DNA of 64,000 nucleotides, taken from contig CAWDAD010000001.1 of assembly GCA_963800235.1 (NCBI GenBank), positions 1,798,001 through 1,862,000 on the forward strand. Direction: 5' to 3'. Each line of letters opens with the position of its first letter. Position 1 is the first letter of the stretch. This document shows positions 26,067 through 34,938 of this stretch, piece after piece. The position numbers and the translations under genes were made by a program. Source of the stretch: CAVVNP01 sp963800235. GTDB lineage: Bacteria; Actinomycetota; Acidimicrobiia; Acidimicrobiales; Iamiaceae. The notes below the pieces were generated by a model. It was not told the DNA's origin and did no database searches. It was given only the letters and a program-made list of their open reading frames with translations.

Positions 26067-26867
26067 ATGGCAGCGCTGGACGGGTTCACCGAGGACGGCT
26101 TCACCCACGACGGTTCCACCAAGGCGGTGTACCGGATCGGCGAGGGCCCGGCGGTGATCGTGATGGCCGAGATCCCGGGCATCACGCCGCGGGTGGCCGA
26201 CTTCGCCCGGCGGGTCGCCGACATCGGCTGCACCGCGGCGGTGCCCCAGCTCTTCGGCCAGCCGGGCCGGCCGCCGAGCACCCCCTACGCCCTGCGGACC
26301 CTGACGGCCAACTGCGTGTCGAAGGAGTTCTCGAACTGGGCGCTCAGCCGCACCTCACCGGTGACCGCCTGGCTGCGGGCCCTCGGCCGCCACGAGCACG
26401 GCCGCTGCGGCGGGCCGGGGATCGGGGCGGTCGGCATGTGCTTCACCGGCGGGTTCGCCCTCGGGATGATGGTCGACGACGAGCTGCTGGCGCCGGTGCT
26501 GAGCCAGCCCTCCCTGCCCTTCGCCGTCGGCCGGGCGCGGCAGCGCGACCTCGGCATCGACGACGACGACCTGCGGGTGGTGAAGCGGCGCTGCGCCGCC
26601 GAGCGCGACCTGTGCGTCCTGGGCCTGCGCTTCACCGAGGACCGCGCCGTGGGGCCGCTCCGGTTCGAGCGGCTCCGCGAGGAGCTGGGCGACAGCTTCG
26701 TCGGCGTCGAGATCGACTCGAGCCCCGGCAATCCCCACGGCATCTCGCGGACGGCCCACTCGGTGCTCACCGAGGAGCTGGTGGACGAGCCCGGTCACCC
26801 CACGAGGGAGGCGCTCGACCGGGTGCTCGACCTGTTCCGGACCCGGCTGGTCGAACCGGCCGCGTAG
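26067..26867 (+). CDS. Dienelactone hydrolase family protein
   Basis: A 266-residue alpha/beta hydrolase of the dienelactone hydrolase type. The nucleophile elbow is GAVGMCFTGGFALGM, with Cys in place of Ser as in true dienelactone hydrolases, near residue 127. The Asp/Glu-His pair is likely in the C-terminal part (GVEIDSSPGNPHGISRTAHS). Classical members open dienelactones in the ortho-cleavage of chloroaromatics, but many actinobacterial homologues have other esters as substrates. A GATACT-like box lies 6 bases before ATG 26067. The 231 bases upstream hold only the repeats. Confidence 0.8.
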   Translation: MAALDGFTEDGFTHDGSTKAVYRIGEGPAVIVMAEIPGITPRVADFARRVADIGCTAAVPQLFGQPGRPPSTPYALRTLTANCVSKEFSNWALSRTSPVTAWLRALGRHEHGRCGGPGIGAVGMCFTGGFALGMMVDDELLAPVLSQPSLPFAVGRARQRDLGIDDDDLRVVKRRCAAERDLCVLGLRFTEDRAVGPLRFERLREELGDSFVGVEIDSSPGNPHGISRTAHSVLTEELVDEPGHPTREALDRVLDLFRTRLVEPAA

Positions 26868-26893
26868 GCCGGGCGGCCGGGGGGGCCGCCGGC
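26867..26893. terminator. Probable bidirectional terminator
   Basis: GCCGGGCGGCC and GGCCGCCGGC form a long GC stem with one bulge and a G-rich loop between the convergent dienelactone hydrolase gene and the NlpC/P60 gene (stop at 26894). Confidence 0.5.
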
Positions 26894-28180
26894 TTAGAGC
26901 CGGCCGGCGCCCACGATGGCGTCCCAGAAGTACAGGCTGTCGTACTTCACGGTGCTGCCGGTGTGGGGGGCGTGCACGATCTGACCGTTGCCGACGTAGA
27001 CGCCCACGTGGTTCACGTAGGAGTCGCTGCCGTCGTAGAAGACCAGGTCGCCGGGCTGCAGGTCCGACAGCGGGATGCGCTGCGAGGCCTGCATCTGGGC
27101 GGTGGCGGTGCGGGGCACCGATCGACCCATCTGCTGGTATGCCCAGTAGATGAGACCGGAGCAGTCGAACCCGCCGGGGGCGGCCCCGCCGTAGACGTAC
27201 GGGGTGCCGACCTGGCTCTCGACCAGGCTGACCAGGCTGCCGCCGCCCCCGCCGCCTCCGCCACCGCTCGGAGCGGGCGCCGGTGCGGGAGCAGCCGCGG
27301 GGACCGGGGCGGCGCCGCCGCCGCCGCCGCTGTTGTCAGGGGCCGGAGCGGTCGTCGTGGTCGTGGTCGTGGTCGACGGCGCCGGACCCGGTGCGGTCGT
27401 GGTGGTCGTGCTCGGCGCCGGGGACGCGGCCCGGGTGGTGGGCGCCGGCACCGAGGTCGGAGCCGGCGGCGGTGCGGCCTGGCGCTGGGCCTCGGCCTGC
27501 TGGCGGGCCCGGGCCTCGGCCGCAGCCTGCTCCTCGGCGGCGCGGCGGGCCTGCTCCTGCTGGACGAGCACGGCCAGCTCACCCTGGACCTGGGCGTTGA
27601 GCTTCTGGGTCTGGGTGACGGCGGCGTCGGTGTCGGCCTTGTGCTGGGCCACGTCGTCCTTGGCCTGCTGGGCGTCGGCCTTGGCCTGGTTCAGCGCCAC
27701 GATCTCGTGCTGGGCGTCGTCACGAGCGGTGTTGAGCGAGTTGAGCAGGTCCTCGCGGTTGCCCACGGTGGCCCGGGCGTAGCCCTGGCGCTGGCCCATG
27801 GTGTCGCTGGAGCTGTTCAAGATGGTGGGCAGGGTGCCGGCGTCGCCGCCTCGGGCGTAGTCGCTGGCGGCGTACTTGGCCACCTCCTGGCGGCGCTGCT
27901 CCATCTCGCCCTGGGCGGCGTCGACGCGCTGCTGGGCGGCGTCGACCTGCTGCTGGAGGTCCTGGAGCTTCACGACGGCGGCGTTGTACTGCTCGGCGTC
28001 GGCTTCGGCCTGGTGCTGGAGGGCGTCGAGCTGCGCGGCGATCTGGCGGGCCTGGGCCGCCTTGTCGCCGATGGCGTCGGCCTGGTCAGCGGAGACCGGG
28101 TGAGCGATGACGAGCGGCGCCAGGACCGAGGCCACCACGACGGTCGCGAGCGCGACGCGGCGCCGAAATGTTGCGAACAT
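26894..28180 (-). CDS. Secreted NlpC/P60 peptidoglycan endopeptidase with coiled-coil region (RipA/CwlO-like)
   Basis: The 428-residue precursor begins with a signal peptide (MFATFRRRVALATVVV...IAHPVSA, cut near residue 32). A long coiled coil follows (about 35-215, Gln/Ala/Asp-rich), then a Thr/Pro/Gly low-complexity linker and a C-terminal NlpC/P60 domain. Catalytic residues are visible: Cys in GGFDCSGLIYW, His in YVNHVGVYVGNG and a second His in HAPHTG. Such proteins cut the peptide stems of peptidoglycan during cell division, and the coiled coil usually autoinhibits or recruits FtsEX. ATG 28180 is chosen over TTG 28198 because it starts the signal peptide. Confidence 0.88.
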   Translation of the reverse strand: MFATFRRRVALATVVVASVLAPLVIAHPVSADQADAIGDKAAQARQIAAQLDALQHQAEADAEQYNAAVVKLQDLQQQVDAAQQRVDAAQGEMEQRRQEVAKYAASDYARGGDAGTLPTILNSSSDTMGQRQGYARATVGNREDLLNSLNTARDDAQHEIVALNQAKADAQQAKDDVAQHKADTDAAVTQTQKLNAQVQGELAVLVQQEQARRAAEEQAAAEARARQQAEAQRQAAPPPAPTSVPAPTTRAASPAPSTTTTTAPGPAPSTTTTTTTTAPAPDNSGGGGGAAPVPAAAPAPAPAPSGGGGGGGGGSLVSLVESQVGTPYVYGGAAPGGFDCSGLIYWAYQQMGRSVPRTATAQMQASQRIPLSDLQPGDLVFYDGSDSYVNHVGVYVGNGQIVHAPHTGSTVKYDSLYFWDAIVGAGRL

Positions 28181-28321
28181 GGCGGCGAACCATAGCAAGC
28201 GTCGGCGAATGTTACGAATTCGCGACGATACGTCCCGCGGCGACCGCGCCGGTGGATGCCCTTCCCGCCCCCACCCGCCTCACACCGATCGCCGGCGCGC
28301 CGCTCGACGGCGAGGGGCGGA

Positions 28322-29896
28322 TCACTCCCACTCGATCGTGCCGGGCGGCTTGGAGGTGATGTCGTAGGCCACCCGGTTCACCCCCGGCACCTCGTTGATG
28401 ATGCGGTTCGACAGCCGCTCGAGCACCTCGTAGGGGAGCCGGGCCCAGTCCGCCGTCATGGCGTCCTCGCTCGTGACCGCCCGCACGATCACCGGGTGGC
28501 CGTAGGTGCGCTCGTCACCCATGACGCCCACGGTGCGGATGTCCGGCAGCACGGCGAAGGCCTGCCAGATCTCGCGCTCGAGGCCGGCCTTGTGCACCTC
28601 GTCGCGCACGATGGCGTCGGCCTGCTGCAGCGTGGCGACCTTCTCGGGGGTCACCTCGCCGATGATCCGCACGCCGAGGCCGGGGCCGGGGAACGGCTGG
28701 CGCCAGACGATCTCCTCCGGCAGGCCGAGCTCCTCGCCGACCTTGCGCACCTCGTCCTTGAAGAGGGCCCGCAGCGGCTCGACCAGCTCGAACTCCATGT
28801 CGTCGGGGAGCCCGCCGACGTTGTGGTGGCTCTTGATCCGGGAGGCGTCCTTGGTGCCGGACTCGATGACGTCGGGGTAGAGCGTCCCCTGCACCAGGAA
28901 CCGGGCGTCGGTCAGGCCGCCCTGGGCCTCCTCGAACACCCGGATGAACTGCTCGCCGATCGCCTTGCGCTTCTCCTCCGGGTCGACGATGCCCGACAGC
29001 CGGTCGAAGAACCGGTCGGCCGCCCGCACGTGGATCAGCTCGATGCCCTGGTGACGGCGGAAGGTGTCGACGACCTGCTCGCCCTCGCCGGCGCGCATGA
29101 GGCCGGTGTCGACGAACACGCAGGTGAGCTGGGAGCCGAGCGCCTTGTGGACCAGGGCGGCGGCGACGGCGGAGTCGACCCCGCCCGACAGCCCGCAGAG
29201 GGCCCGGCCCGAGCCGACCTGGGCGCGGATGGCGTCGACCGACGCCTCGATCACCGACGTCGTGGTCCACGACGGCGGACACCCGCACACCTCGTAGAGG
29301 AAGTGCTTGAGCATCTCCTGCCCGTGCGGCGTGTGCACGACCTCGGGGTGGAACTGCACCGCGTGGATGCGCCGCTCGACGTGCTCCATGGCCGCGACCG
29401 GCGCGTCGGGGGTCGACCCGGTGACGGCGAACCCCTCCGGGGCCTCGACGATGGAGTCGAAGTGGCTCATCCAGACCTGCTGCTCGGCCGGCTGGTCGTC
29501 GCCGAACACGAGGCCGCCGGCCGGACCGACCGTGAAGCGGGTCCGGCCGTACTCGCCCCGTCCGGTGTTGGCGACCGTGCCCCCGAGCTGCTGGGCGACG
29601 AGCTGGGCGCCGTAGCAGATGCCGAGCACCGGGACCCCGGTGTCGTAGACGGCCGGGTCGATGCGCGGGCTGCCCTCGACGTGCACCGACTTCGGGCCGC
29701 CGGAGAGGATCAGGCCCGCCGGCCGGCGCGCCGCCACCTCGGCCGCGGTGATGGTGTGCGGCACGATCTCGCTGTAGACGTGCGCCTCTCGCACCCGCCG
29801 GGCGATGAGCTGCGCGTACTGCGCCCCGAAGTCGACCACCAGCACCGCGCCCTCGTCGGGGGCGACGCTCGGGACGTCGGGAACGTGGTCGGTCAC
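28322..29896 (-). CDS. guaA: GMP synthase (glutamine-hydrolysing)
   Basis: GuaA aminates XMP to GMP. The N-terminal amidotransferase shows VVDFGAQYAQLIARRVRE, GICYGAQLVAQ (nucleophile Cys) and AVQFHPEV (His/Glu). The ATP-pyrophosphatase domain has GLSGGVDSAVAAALVHKA, and the C-terminal dimerisation domain ends in GTIEWE. Length is 524 residues. The GTG start at 29896 is 9 bases after the guaB3 stop. A TAGGCT box whose TAG is that stop codon lies 6 bases before it, so guaA can be read both from the operon and from its own leaderless promoter. Confidence 0.96.
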   Translation of the reverse strand: MTDHVPDVPSVAPDEGAVLVVDFGAQYAQLIARRVREAHVYSEIVPHTITAAEVAARRPAGLILSGGPKSVHVEGSPRIDPAVYDTGVPVLGICYGAQLVAQQLGGTVANTGRGEYGRTRFTVGPAGGLVFGDDQPAEQQVWMSHFDSIVEAPEGFAVTGSTPDAPVAAMEHVERRIHAVQFHPEVVHTPHGQEMLKHFLYEVCGCPPSWTTTSVIEASVDAIRAQVGSGRALCGLSGGVDSAVAAALVHKALGSQLTCVFVDTGLMRAGEGEQVVDTFRRHQGIELIHVRAADRFFDRLSGIVDPEEKRKAIGEQFIRVFEEAQGGLTDARFLVQGTLYPDVIESGTKDASRIKSHHNVGGLPDDMEFELVEPLRALFKDEVRKVGEELGLPEEIVWRQPFPGPGLGVRIIGEVTPEKVATLQQADAIVRDEVHKAGLEREIWQAFAVLPDIRTVGVMGDERTYGHPVIVRAVTSEDAMTADWARLPYEVLERLSNRIINEVPGVNRVAYDITSKPPGTIEWE

Positions 29897-29902
29897 CGGT
29901 CG

Positions 29903-29908
29903 AGCCTA
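29903..29908 (-). promoter_or_regulatory. -10 box of guaA (TAGGCT) overlapping the guaB3 stop codon
   Basis: TAGGCT on the minus strand, 6 bases before the guaA GTG. Its first three bases are the TAG stop of guaB3. Confidence 0.45.
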
Positions 29909-31030
29909 GGGCGCGGTGACGACCAGCTCGGCCTTCTGCAGCTCCTTGACGGTGCGGTAGCCGGTCAGGGCCATCGTGCGGCGGAGGGCGCCGAAGAGGT
30001 TGGCCCGTCCCTCCGGGTTCCTCGCCGGGCCGACGAGGACCTCCTCCAGCGTGCCGTTGCTGCCCACGTGGACCCGGTGGCTCCGGGGCAGCCTGGCGTG
30101 GGCGGCCGCCGCACCCCAGTGCCAGCCCTGGCCGGGCGCCCCGTCGGTGGCGGCCAGCGGCGCGCCGAGCATGACCGCGTCGGCGCCGCACACCATCGCC
30201 TTGGCGATGTCACCGCCGGACGCCATGCCGCCGTCGGCGATGATGTGGACGTACACGCCCGTCTCGTCGAGGTGGCGCATCCGCGCCGAGCGGGCGTCGG
30301 CGATGGCGGTGGCGGTGGGCACGCCCATGCCGAGGACCCCTCGGGTGCTCGACGAGCGGCCGGTGCCGACGCCGACGAGGATGCCGGCGGCGCCGGTGCG
30401 CATCAGGTGCAGGGCGGCCTGGTAGCTGGCGCACCCGCCGACGACGACGGGCAGGTCGAGGCGACGGACGAAGGTCTTGAGGTTGAGCGGGTCCTCGTCG
30501 TCGTTGGCGAGGTGCTCGGCCGACACGACCGTCCCCTGGATCACCAGCAGGTCGGGCTCGGCCCGGACGATCGGGTCGATCAGCGACTCGGTGCGGTGGG
30601 GCGTGACGGCGCCGGCCGCCACCACGCCGGCGCTGCGGATCTGGCGGATCCGCTCGGCGATGAGGTCGGGGTCGATCGGCGCGGCGTACAGCTCGCGCAG
30701 GCGGTCGACCACCGCCGCCGGGTCGTCGTCGGGGAGCCCGGCGATCTCCTCGAGCAGCGGGGCGGGGTCGACGTGGCGGGTCCACAGCCCTTCCAGGTTC
30801 AGCACGCCGACGCCGCCCAGGCGACCGATCTCGATGGCCCGCTCGGGGCTCACCACCCCGTCCATGGCCGAGGCCATGAAGGGCAGGTCGAAGGAGAAGG
30901 CGTCGATCTCCCAGCCGATGTCGACCTGGTCGAGGTCGCGGGTGCGGCGGCTGGGCACGATGGCGACCTCGGACAGCTCGTAGGCACGCCGGGCCGACTT
31001 GCCCATGCCGATCTCCACCTCTGCCACCAC
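29906..31030 (-). CDS. guaB3: GuaB3: IMP dehydrogenase family protein without CBS domains
   Basis: A 374-residue IMPDH/GMPR-barrel protein found beside guaA in Actinobacteria. It starts VEIGMGKSARRAYELSEVAIVPSRRTRD and has no CBS pair. The barrel motifs VLNLEGLWTR, VVGGCASYQAALHLMRTGAAG and IIADGGMASGGDIAKAM are clear. The loop that carries the catalytic Cys in IMPDH (GPGSICTTR in the guaB of this window) reads GTGRSSSTRG here, so the Cys is replaced by Ser. That substitution type is, from memory, also seen in Streptomyces GuaB3. Its true activity is unresolved. It lies upstream of guaA in one operon. Confidence 0.92.
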   Translation of the reverse strand: MVAEVEIGMGKSARRAYELSEVAIVPSRRTRDLDQVDIGWEIDAFSFDLPFMASAMDGVVSPERAIEIGRLGGVGVLNLEGLWTRHVDPAPLLEEIAGLPDDDPAAVVDRLRELYAAPIDPDLIAERIRQIRSAGVVAAGAVTPHRTESLIDPIVRAEPDLLVIQGTVVSAEHLANDDEDPLNLKTFVRRLDLPVVVGGCASYQAALHLMRTGAAGILVGVGTGRSSSTRGVLGMGVPTATAIADARSARMRHLDETGVYVHIIADGGMASGGDIAKAMVCGADAVMLGAPLAATDGAPGQGWHWGAAAAHARLPRSHRVHVGSNGTLEEVLVGPARNPEGRANLFGALRRTMALTGYRTVKELQKAELVVTAP

Positions 31031-31129
31031 GCGTCCTCGCCGTTCCTTCGCTCGGGGAGGGACCGAGCCTAGGGCTCCGGGGGCCTGGCGCTCCCGACCG
31101 CATCGGTCAGCGGCGGGACGGCCGGGACG

Positions 31130-31525
31130 TCACTTCTGGGGGCTGACCGCCTTGAGGATCTGGCGGGCGATGGTGGAGTTCATCTGGTACACGGCCGACT
31201 TGCGGGCGTCGCGGGCGGCGCGGACCACGCTGCCGCCGGTGAGCTCCTCGACGCTGTCGAGGCCGTCGATCAGCGCCTCCTTGGTCGCATCGGTGGCCTT
31301 GTAGCCCATGCCGGTGAGCGCCTTGACCAGCTCGTTCTGCGCGATGCCGGTGGGCGCGGCCGAGGCGATGACCCGCAGCGCGTCCTTGGTGAGCTCGGCC
31401 CCCTGCTCGATCGCCTCGGCCGGGGCCAGGTGGCCCTCCTCGGCGCCCTCGAGGGAGGCGAGCCACCGCCGCACCTTGACCACCAGCTCGCCGTGGGTCT
31501 CACCCTCGAACGACAGCGTGGCCAT
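31130..31525 (-). CDS. Conserved hypothetical protein, helical
   Basis: A 131-residue protein predicted to be all-helical, with no signal or membrane segment (MATLSFEGETHGELVVKVRRW at the start, then alternating Leu/Ala helices and a basic end). I do not recognise a named family. The start ATG 31525 is supported by a TAGCGT box 6 bases upstream; the TAG of this box is the stop codon of the preceding alpha/beta hydrolase gene. It precedes guaB3 on the same strand with a 99-base gap. Confidence 0.65.
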   Translation of the reverse strand: MATLSFEGETHGELVVKVRRWLASLEGAEEGHLAPAEAIEQGAELTKDALRVIASAAPTGIAQNELVKALTGMGYKATDATKEALIDGLDSVEELTGGSVVRAARDARKSAVYQMNSTIARQILKAVSPQK

Positions 31526-31531
31526 GGGGTG

Positions 31532-31537
31532 ACGCTA
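31532..31537 (-). promoter_or_regulatory. -10 box (TAGCGT) overlapping the upstream stop codon
   Basis: TAGCGT on the minus strand, 6 bases before ATG 31525. Its TAG is the stop of the alpha/beta hydrolase gene, the same arrangement as at guaB3/guaA. Confidence 0.4.
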
Positions 31538-32526
31538 CCCCCGCCCGGCCGCCGGTTCCCGTGATGCCAGCAGGTCCCGGCAGAAGGCGCGGACCGCTCC
31601 GACGAACCGGTCGGGCGCCTCCCACGGGACGAAGTGCCCGCAGTCGCGCAGGAGGAACGGCCCGACGTGGTCCGGGAACACCTGGGCGGCCATCAGGTCG
31701 AAGTCGGGGTACAGCACGTGGTCGGACGCGCCGAACAGCAGGAGCGCCTCGACCTCGGGGTTGCGGGCCAGCCGGGGCGGCTCGCGACGGGCCCCCTCGT
31801 CGACCGCGCTCTCGTAGGCGCGCAGGGTGGCCCGGAACGAGGCGGCGTCGCCGAAGGGCTCGGTGTGGAAGTCGACCACCGGCCCGCCGCCGAAGCGCCC
31901 GCCGACGGTGAGGGCGGGGTCGTAGGCGAAGGCGCCGGGGTGGGCCCAGAACCGAGACGTGTAGAAGCCCGCGACGTAGCGGCGGCGCTGCTCGGGAGTG
32001 GCCAGCTCGGCGGCCAGGCCGTCGGCGTCGGTGGCGTGCCGCACGAAGTAGTCGCCGGCCTCGGCGGCCGGCCGGGTGCGCAGCCCGGCCATGCCTCCTT
32101 CAGGTAGGGCAGCGGCGAGTTGAACAGCACCAGCCGCTCGACCAGGTCGGGGAACCGCAGGGCGAGGTCCTGCACCACCGGGCCACCGAGGTCGCCGCCG
32201 ACGAGCACGACCCGCTCGAGCCCGAGGTCCTCGACCAGCAGGGCGTGGACGTCGAGGGTGTGGCTGGCGACGTCGCCGTAGGGATCGCCGGGCGGTCCGG
32301 GCTCGGAGTCGCCGAAGCCCCGCAGGTCGGGCACGACCACGTCGAAGCCGGCCGCCGCGAGGGGGGCCACGACCCTCCAGTAGATGCGCTTGGACTCCGG
32401 CCAGCCGTGGACGAGCACCAGCGGCACGCCGCCCTCGCCCGCCCGGACGTAGGCCTGGCGGAACCCCCGCACCCCGGTCGTGCGCGTGTCGAACCGGCGG
32501 GGATCGATGTCGGGGTCCACCGCCAC
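31535..32526 (-). CDS. Epoxide-hydrolase-like alpha/beta hydrolase, frameshifted
   Basis: The N-terminal half from GTG 32526 shows VLVHGWPESKRIYWRVV (HGxP oxyanion motif), PDLRGFGDSEPG and the nucleophile elbow LVGGDLGGPVVQDLA with Asp as nucleophile, as in epoxide hydrolases and haloalkane dehalogenases. After FNSPLPYLKE the frame is lost. One missing base near 32094 joins it to MAGLRTRPAAEAGDYF, and the rest continues to the GHFVPWEAPDRF catalytic His block and the stop at 31535. Corrected length is 330 residues. It diverges from the molybdopterin oxidoreductase gene across 81 bases. Confidence 0.82.
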
Positions 32527-32607
32527 ACTGTGCCCGCCCCGGACCCCGAGCGCCCGAGGAGCGCGACGGCCCGGGCGGCGGCCGGGCAGACCTGCGACCA
32601 TGACCGG

Positions 32608-34917
32608 GTGACCGTCACCGAGCCCGCTCCCCCGGAGCACGTGCCCTCCTCCGGCGCCTCGCCCGCGCCGGCCGCCTCCGGGGACCGCACCGCGGTCCGC
32701 ACCTGCCCCCTCTGCGAGGCCGGGTGCGGCCTCACCATCGAGCTGCGCGACGGCAGGGTGCGCCGCATCCGCGGCGACCGCGACGACGTCTTCAGCCACG
32801 GCTTCATCTGCCCCAAGGGCTCGACCCTCAAGCAGCTCCACGAGGACCCCGACTGGCTGCGGCAGCCGATGGTCAAGCGGAACGGCACCTTCGAGGCGGT
32901 GTCCTGGGACGAGGCCTTCGCCGAGGTCGAGGCCCGGCTCCTGCCGATCATCGAGGAGCACGGCCGCAGCGCGGTGGCCGCCTACGCCGGGAACCCCAAC
33001 GCCCACAACCTGGCCGGCACCCTCTACCTGCGACCGCTGCTCCGGGGTCTCGGCACCCCGAACCTGTTCTCGGCCAGCACCGTCGACCAGCGGCCCAAGG
33101 AGATCTCCTCGGCGCTCATGTTCGGGACCGGGTTGAGCGTCCCGGTGCCCGACCTCGACCGCACCGACCACCTCCTGCTGCTCGGGGCCAACCCGCTCGA
33201 GTCGAACGGCAGCCTGGCCACCGCTCCGGACTGGCCGGGCCGGCTGGAGGCGCTGCTCGAACGGGGCGGATCGCTCGTCGTGGTCGACCCGCGGCGCACG
33301 AGGACCGCGGAGCTGGCCACCGAGCACGTGGCCATCCGGCCCGGCACCGATGCCCTGCTCCTGGCCGCCATGGTGCAGGTCCTGATCGCCGACGACCTCG
33401 CCGATCCGGGCCCGATCGCCGATCACCTGGCCGGCCTCGACCAGGTCGAGAGCCTGGTCGCCGACTTCACCCCCGAGGCCGTGGCCGGCACGACCGGCGT
33501 CGACGCGGCGACCATCCGCCGGCTGGCGCACGAGCTGGCCGCTGCGCCGACCGCCGCGGTCTACGGCCGCATCGGCACGTGCACCGCCGAGTTCGGGACG
33601 CTGGCCAGCTGGCTGGTCGACGTGCTGAACGTGCTGTCCGGGAACCTCGACCGTCCCGGCGGCGCCATGTTCACCAAGGCGGCGGTGGGCGCAGCCAACA
33701 CCCGCGGCGAGCCCGGTCGAGGACGGGGGCTGCGGATCGGGCGCCACCGCAGCCGGGTCCGCGGCCTGGCCGAGACCCTCGGTGAGCTGCCCGTGGTGGC
33801 GCTGGCCGAGGAGATCGAGACCCCCGGCGACGGGCAGGTCCGCGCCTTCATCTCCGTGGGCGGCAACCCGGTGCTCTCCACGCCCAACAGCGGGCGGCTG
33901 GACGCCGCCCTCGACCGGCTCGACCTCATGGTGTCGGTGGACCCGTACATCAACGAGACCACCCGCCACGCCGACGTGATCCTCCCGGTGCCCGGCGCCC
34001 TGCGGAAGTCGCACTACGACATCGCCCTGCTCCAGCTCGCCATCCGGAACGTGGCCAACTGGTCGCCGCCGGTGCTCCCCCTCGAGGACGGCCAGCCCGA
34101 CGAGTGGGAGGTGCTGGCCAAGCTCGCCCTGATCGTGCAGGGCCAGGGGGCCGACGCCGACCCGGCGGTGGTCGACGACCTGATGATCGGCGCCATGGTC
34201 GACGGTTCGCTCGCCGACGCGTCCTCGCCGATCCACGGCCGTGACCGCGATGAGATCCTCGCCGCCCTCGAGCCCCGGCGGGGTCCGGCCCGCATCGTCG
34301 ACTTCATGCTGCGGACGGGCCCGTACGGCGACGGGTTCGGCGCCCGGTCCGAGGGCCCGTGCCTCACCCTCGACGTGCTCGAGGCCAACCCCCACGGCAT
34401 CGACCTCGGCCCGCTCGAGCCCCGCCTGCCCGAGGTCCTCCGCACGCCGTCCGGCCGGGTGGAGCTCGCCCCCGAGCCGATGGTGGCCGACCTGCCCCGG
34501 CTGCGGGCGGCGCTCGACCGCCCGGGCGACGAGCTGCTGCTGGTCGGCCGGCGGGACCTGCGCTCGAACAACTCCTGGATGCACAACGTCGAGGTCCTGG
34601 TGAAGGGCAAGCCCCGCTGCACCCTGCACGTCCACCCCGACGACGCCGACCGGCTCGGCCTCGCCGACGGCGGCGTCGCCACCGTCACCAGCCGGGTCGG
34701 CTCGGTCGACGCACCCGTCGAGGTCACCGATCAGGTGCGGGCCGGGGTGGTCAGCCTCCCCCACGGCTGGGGCCACGACCTCGAGGGCGTGGAGCTCGGC
34801 GTGGCCGGGCGCCACCCCGGCGTCAACGCCAACGTGCTGACCGACGAGGCCGCCGTCGACGTGCTGTCCGGCAACGCCGTGCTGAACGGCGTGCCGGTCG
34901 CGGTCGTCCCCGCCTGA
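32608..34917 (+). CDS. Molybdopterin-dependent oxidoreductase with N-terminal [4Fe-4S] site
   Basis: A 769-residue DMSO-reductase-superfamily catalytic subunit. After a 25-residue Pro/Ala-rich leader without twin-Arg signal comes the 4Fe-4S motif CPLCEAGCG...FICPKG (Cys at about 35, 38, 42 and 70). Then follow the bis-MGD domains (YAGNPNAHN, NLFSASTVDQRPK, LLLGANPLESNG, VVVDPRRTRTAELA) and the C-terminal cofactor-cap domain (RDLRSNNSWMHNVEVLVKG, PHGWGHDLEG, NVLTDE). No partner subunit is adjacent, so it is probably a soluble single-subunit enzyme. The substrate cannot be assigned. GTG 32608 is chosen as the last start before conserved sequence. Confidence 0.85.
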   Translation: MTVTEPAPPEHVPSSGASPAPAASGDRTAVRTCPLCEAGCGLTIELRDGRVRRIRGDRDDVFSHGFICPKGSTLKQLHEDPDWLRQPMVKRNGTFEAVSWDEAFAEVEARLLPIIEEHGRSAVAAYAGNPNAHNLAGTLYLRPLLRGLGTPNLFSASTVDQRPKEISSALMFGTGLSVPVPDLDRTDHLLLLGANPLESNGSLATAPDWPGRLEALLERGGSLVVVDPRRTRTAELATEHVAIRPGTDALLLAAMVQVLIADDLADPGPIADHLAGLDQVESLVADFTPEAVAGTTGVDAATIRRLAHELAAAPTAAVYGRIGTCTAEFGTLASWLVDVLNVLSGNLDRPGGAMFTKAAVGAANTRGEPGRGRGLRIGRHRSRVRGLAETLGELPVVALAEEIETPGDGQVRAFISVGGNPVLSTPNSGRLDAALDRLDLMVSVDPYINETTRHADVILPVPGALRKSHYDIALLQLAIRNVANWSPPVLPLEDGQPDEWEVLAKLALIVQGQGADADPAVVDDLMIGAMVDGSLADASSPIHGRDRDEILAALEPRRGPARIVDFMLRTGPYGDGFGARSEGPCLTLDVLEANPHGIDLGPLEPRLPEVLRTPSGRVELAPEPMVADLPRLRAALDRPGDELLLVGRRDLRSNNSWMHNVEVLVKGKPRCTLHVHPDDADRLGLADGGVATVTSRVGSVDAPVEVTDQVRAGVVSLPHGWGHDLEGVELGVAGRHPGVNANVLTDEAAVDVLSGNAVLNGVPVAVVPA

Positions 34918-34938
34918 CCTCCGGCGTCGCCCGCCCGC

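Noticed and set aside
32600..32612. ATG 32600 as start of the molybdopterin oxidoreductase.
   Set aside because: It is in another frame and meets a stop after three codons.
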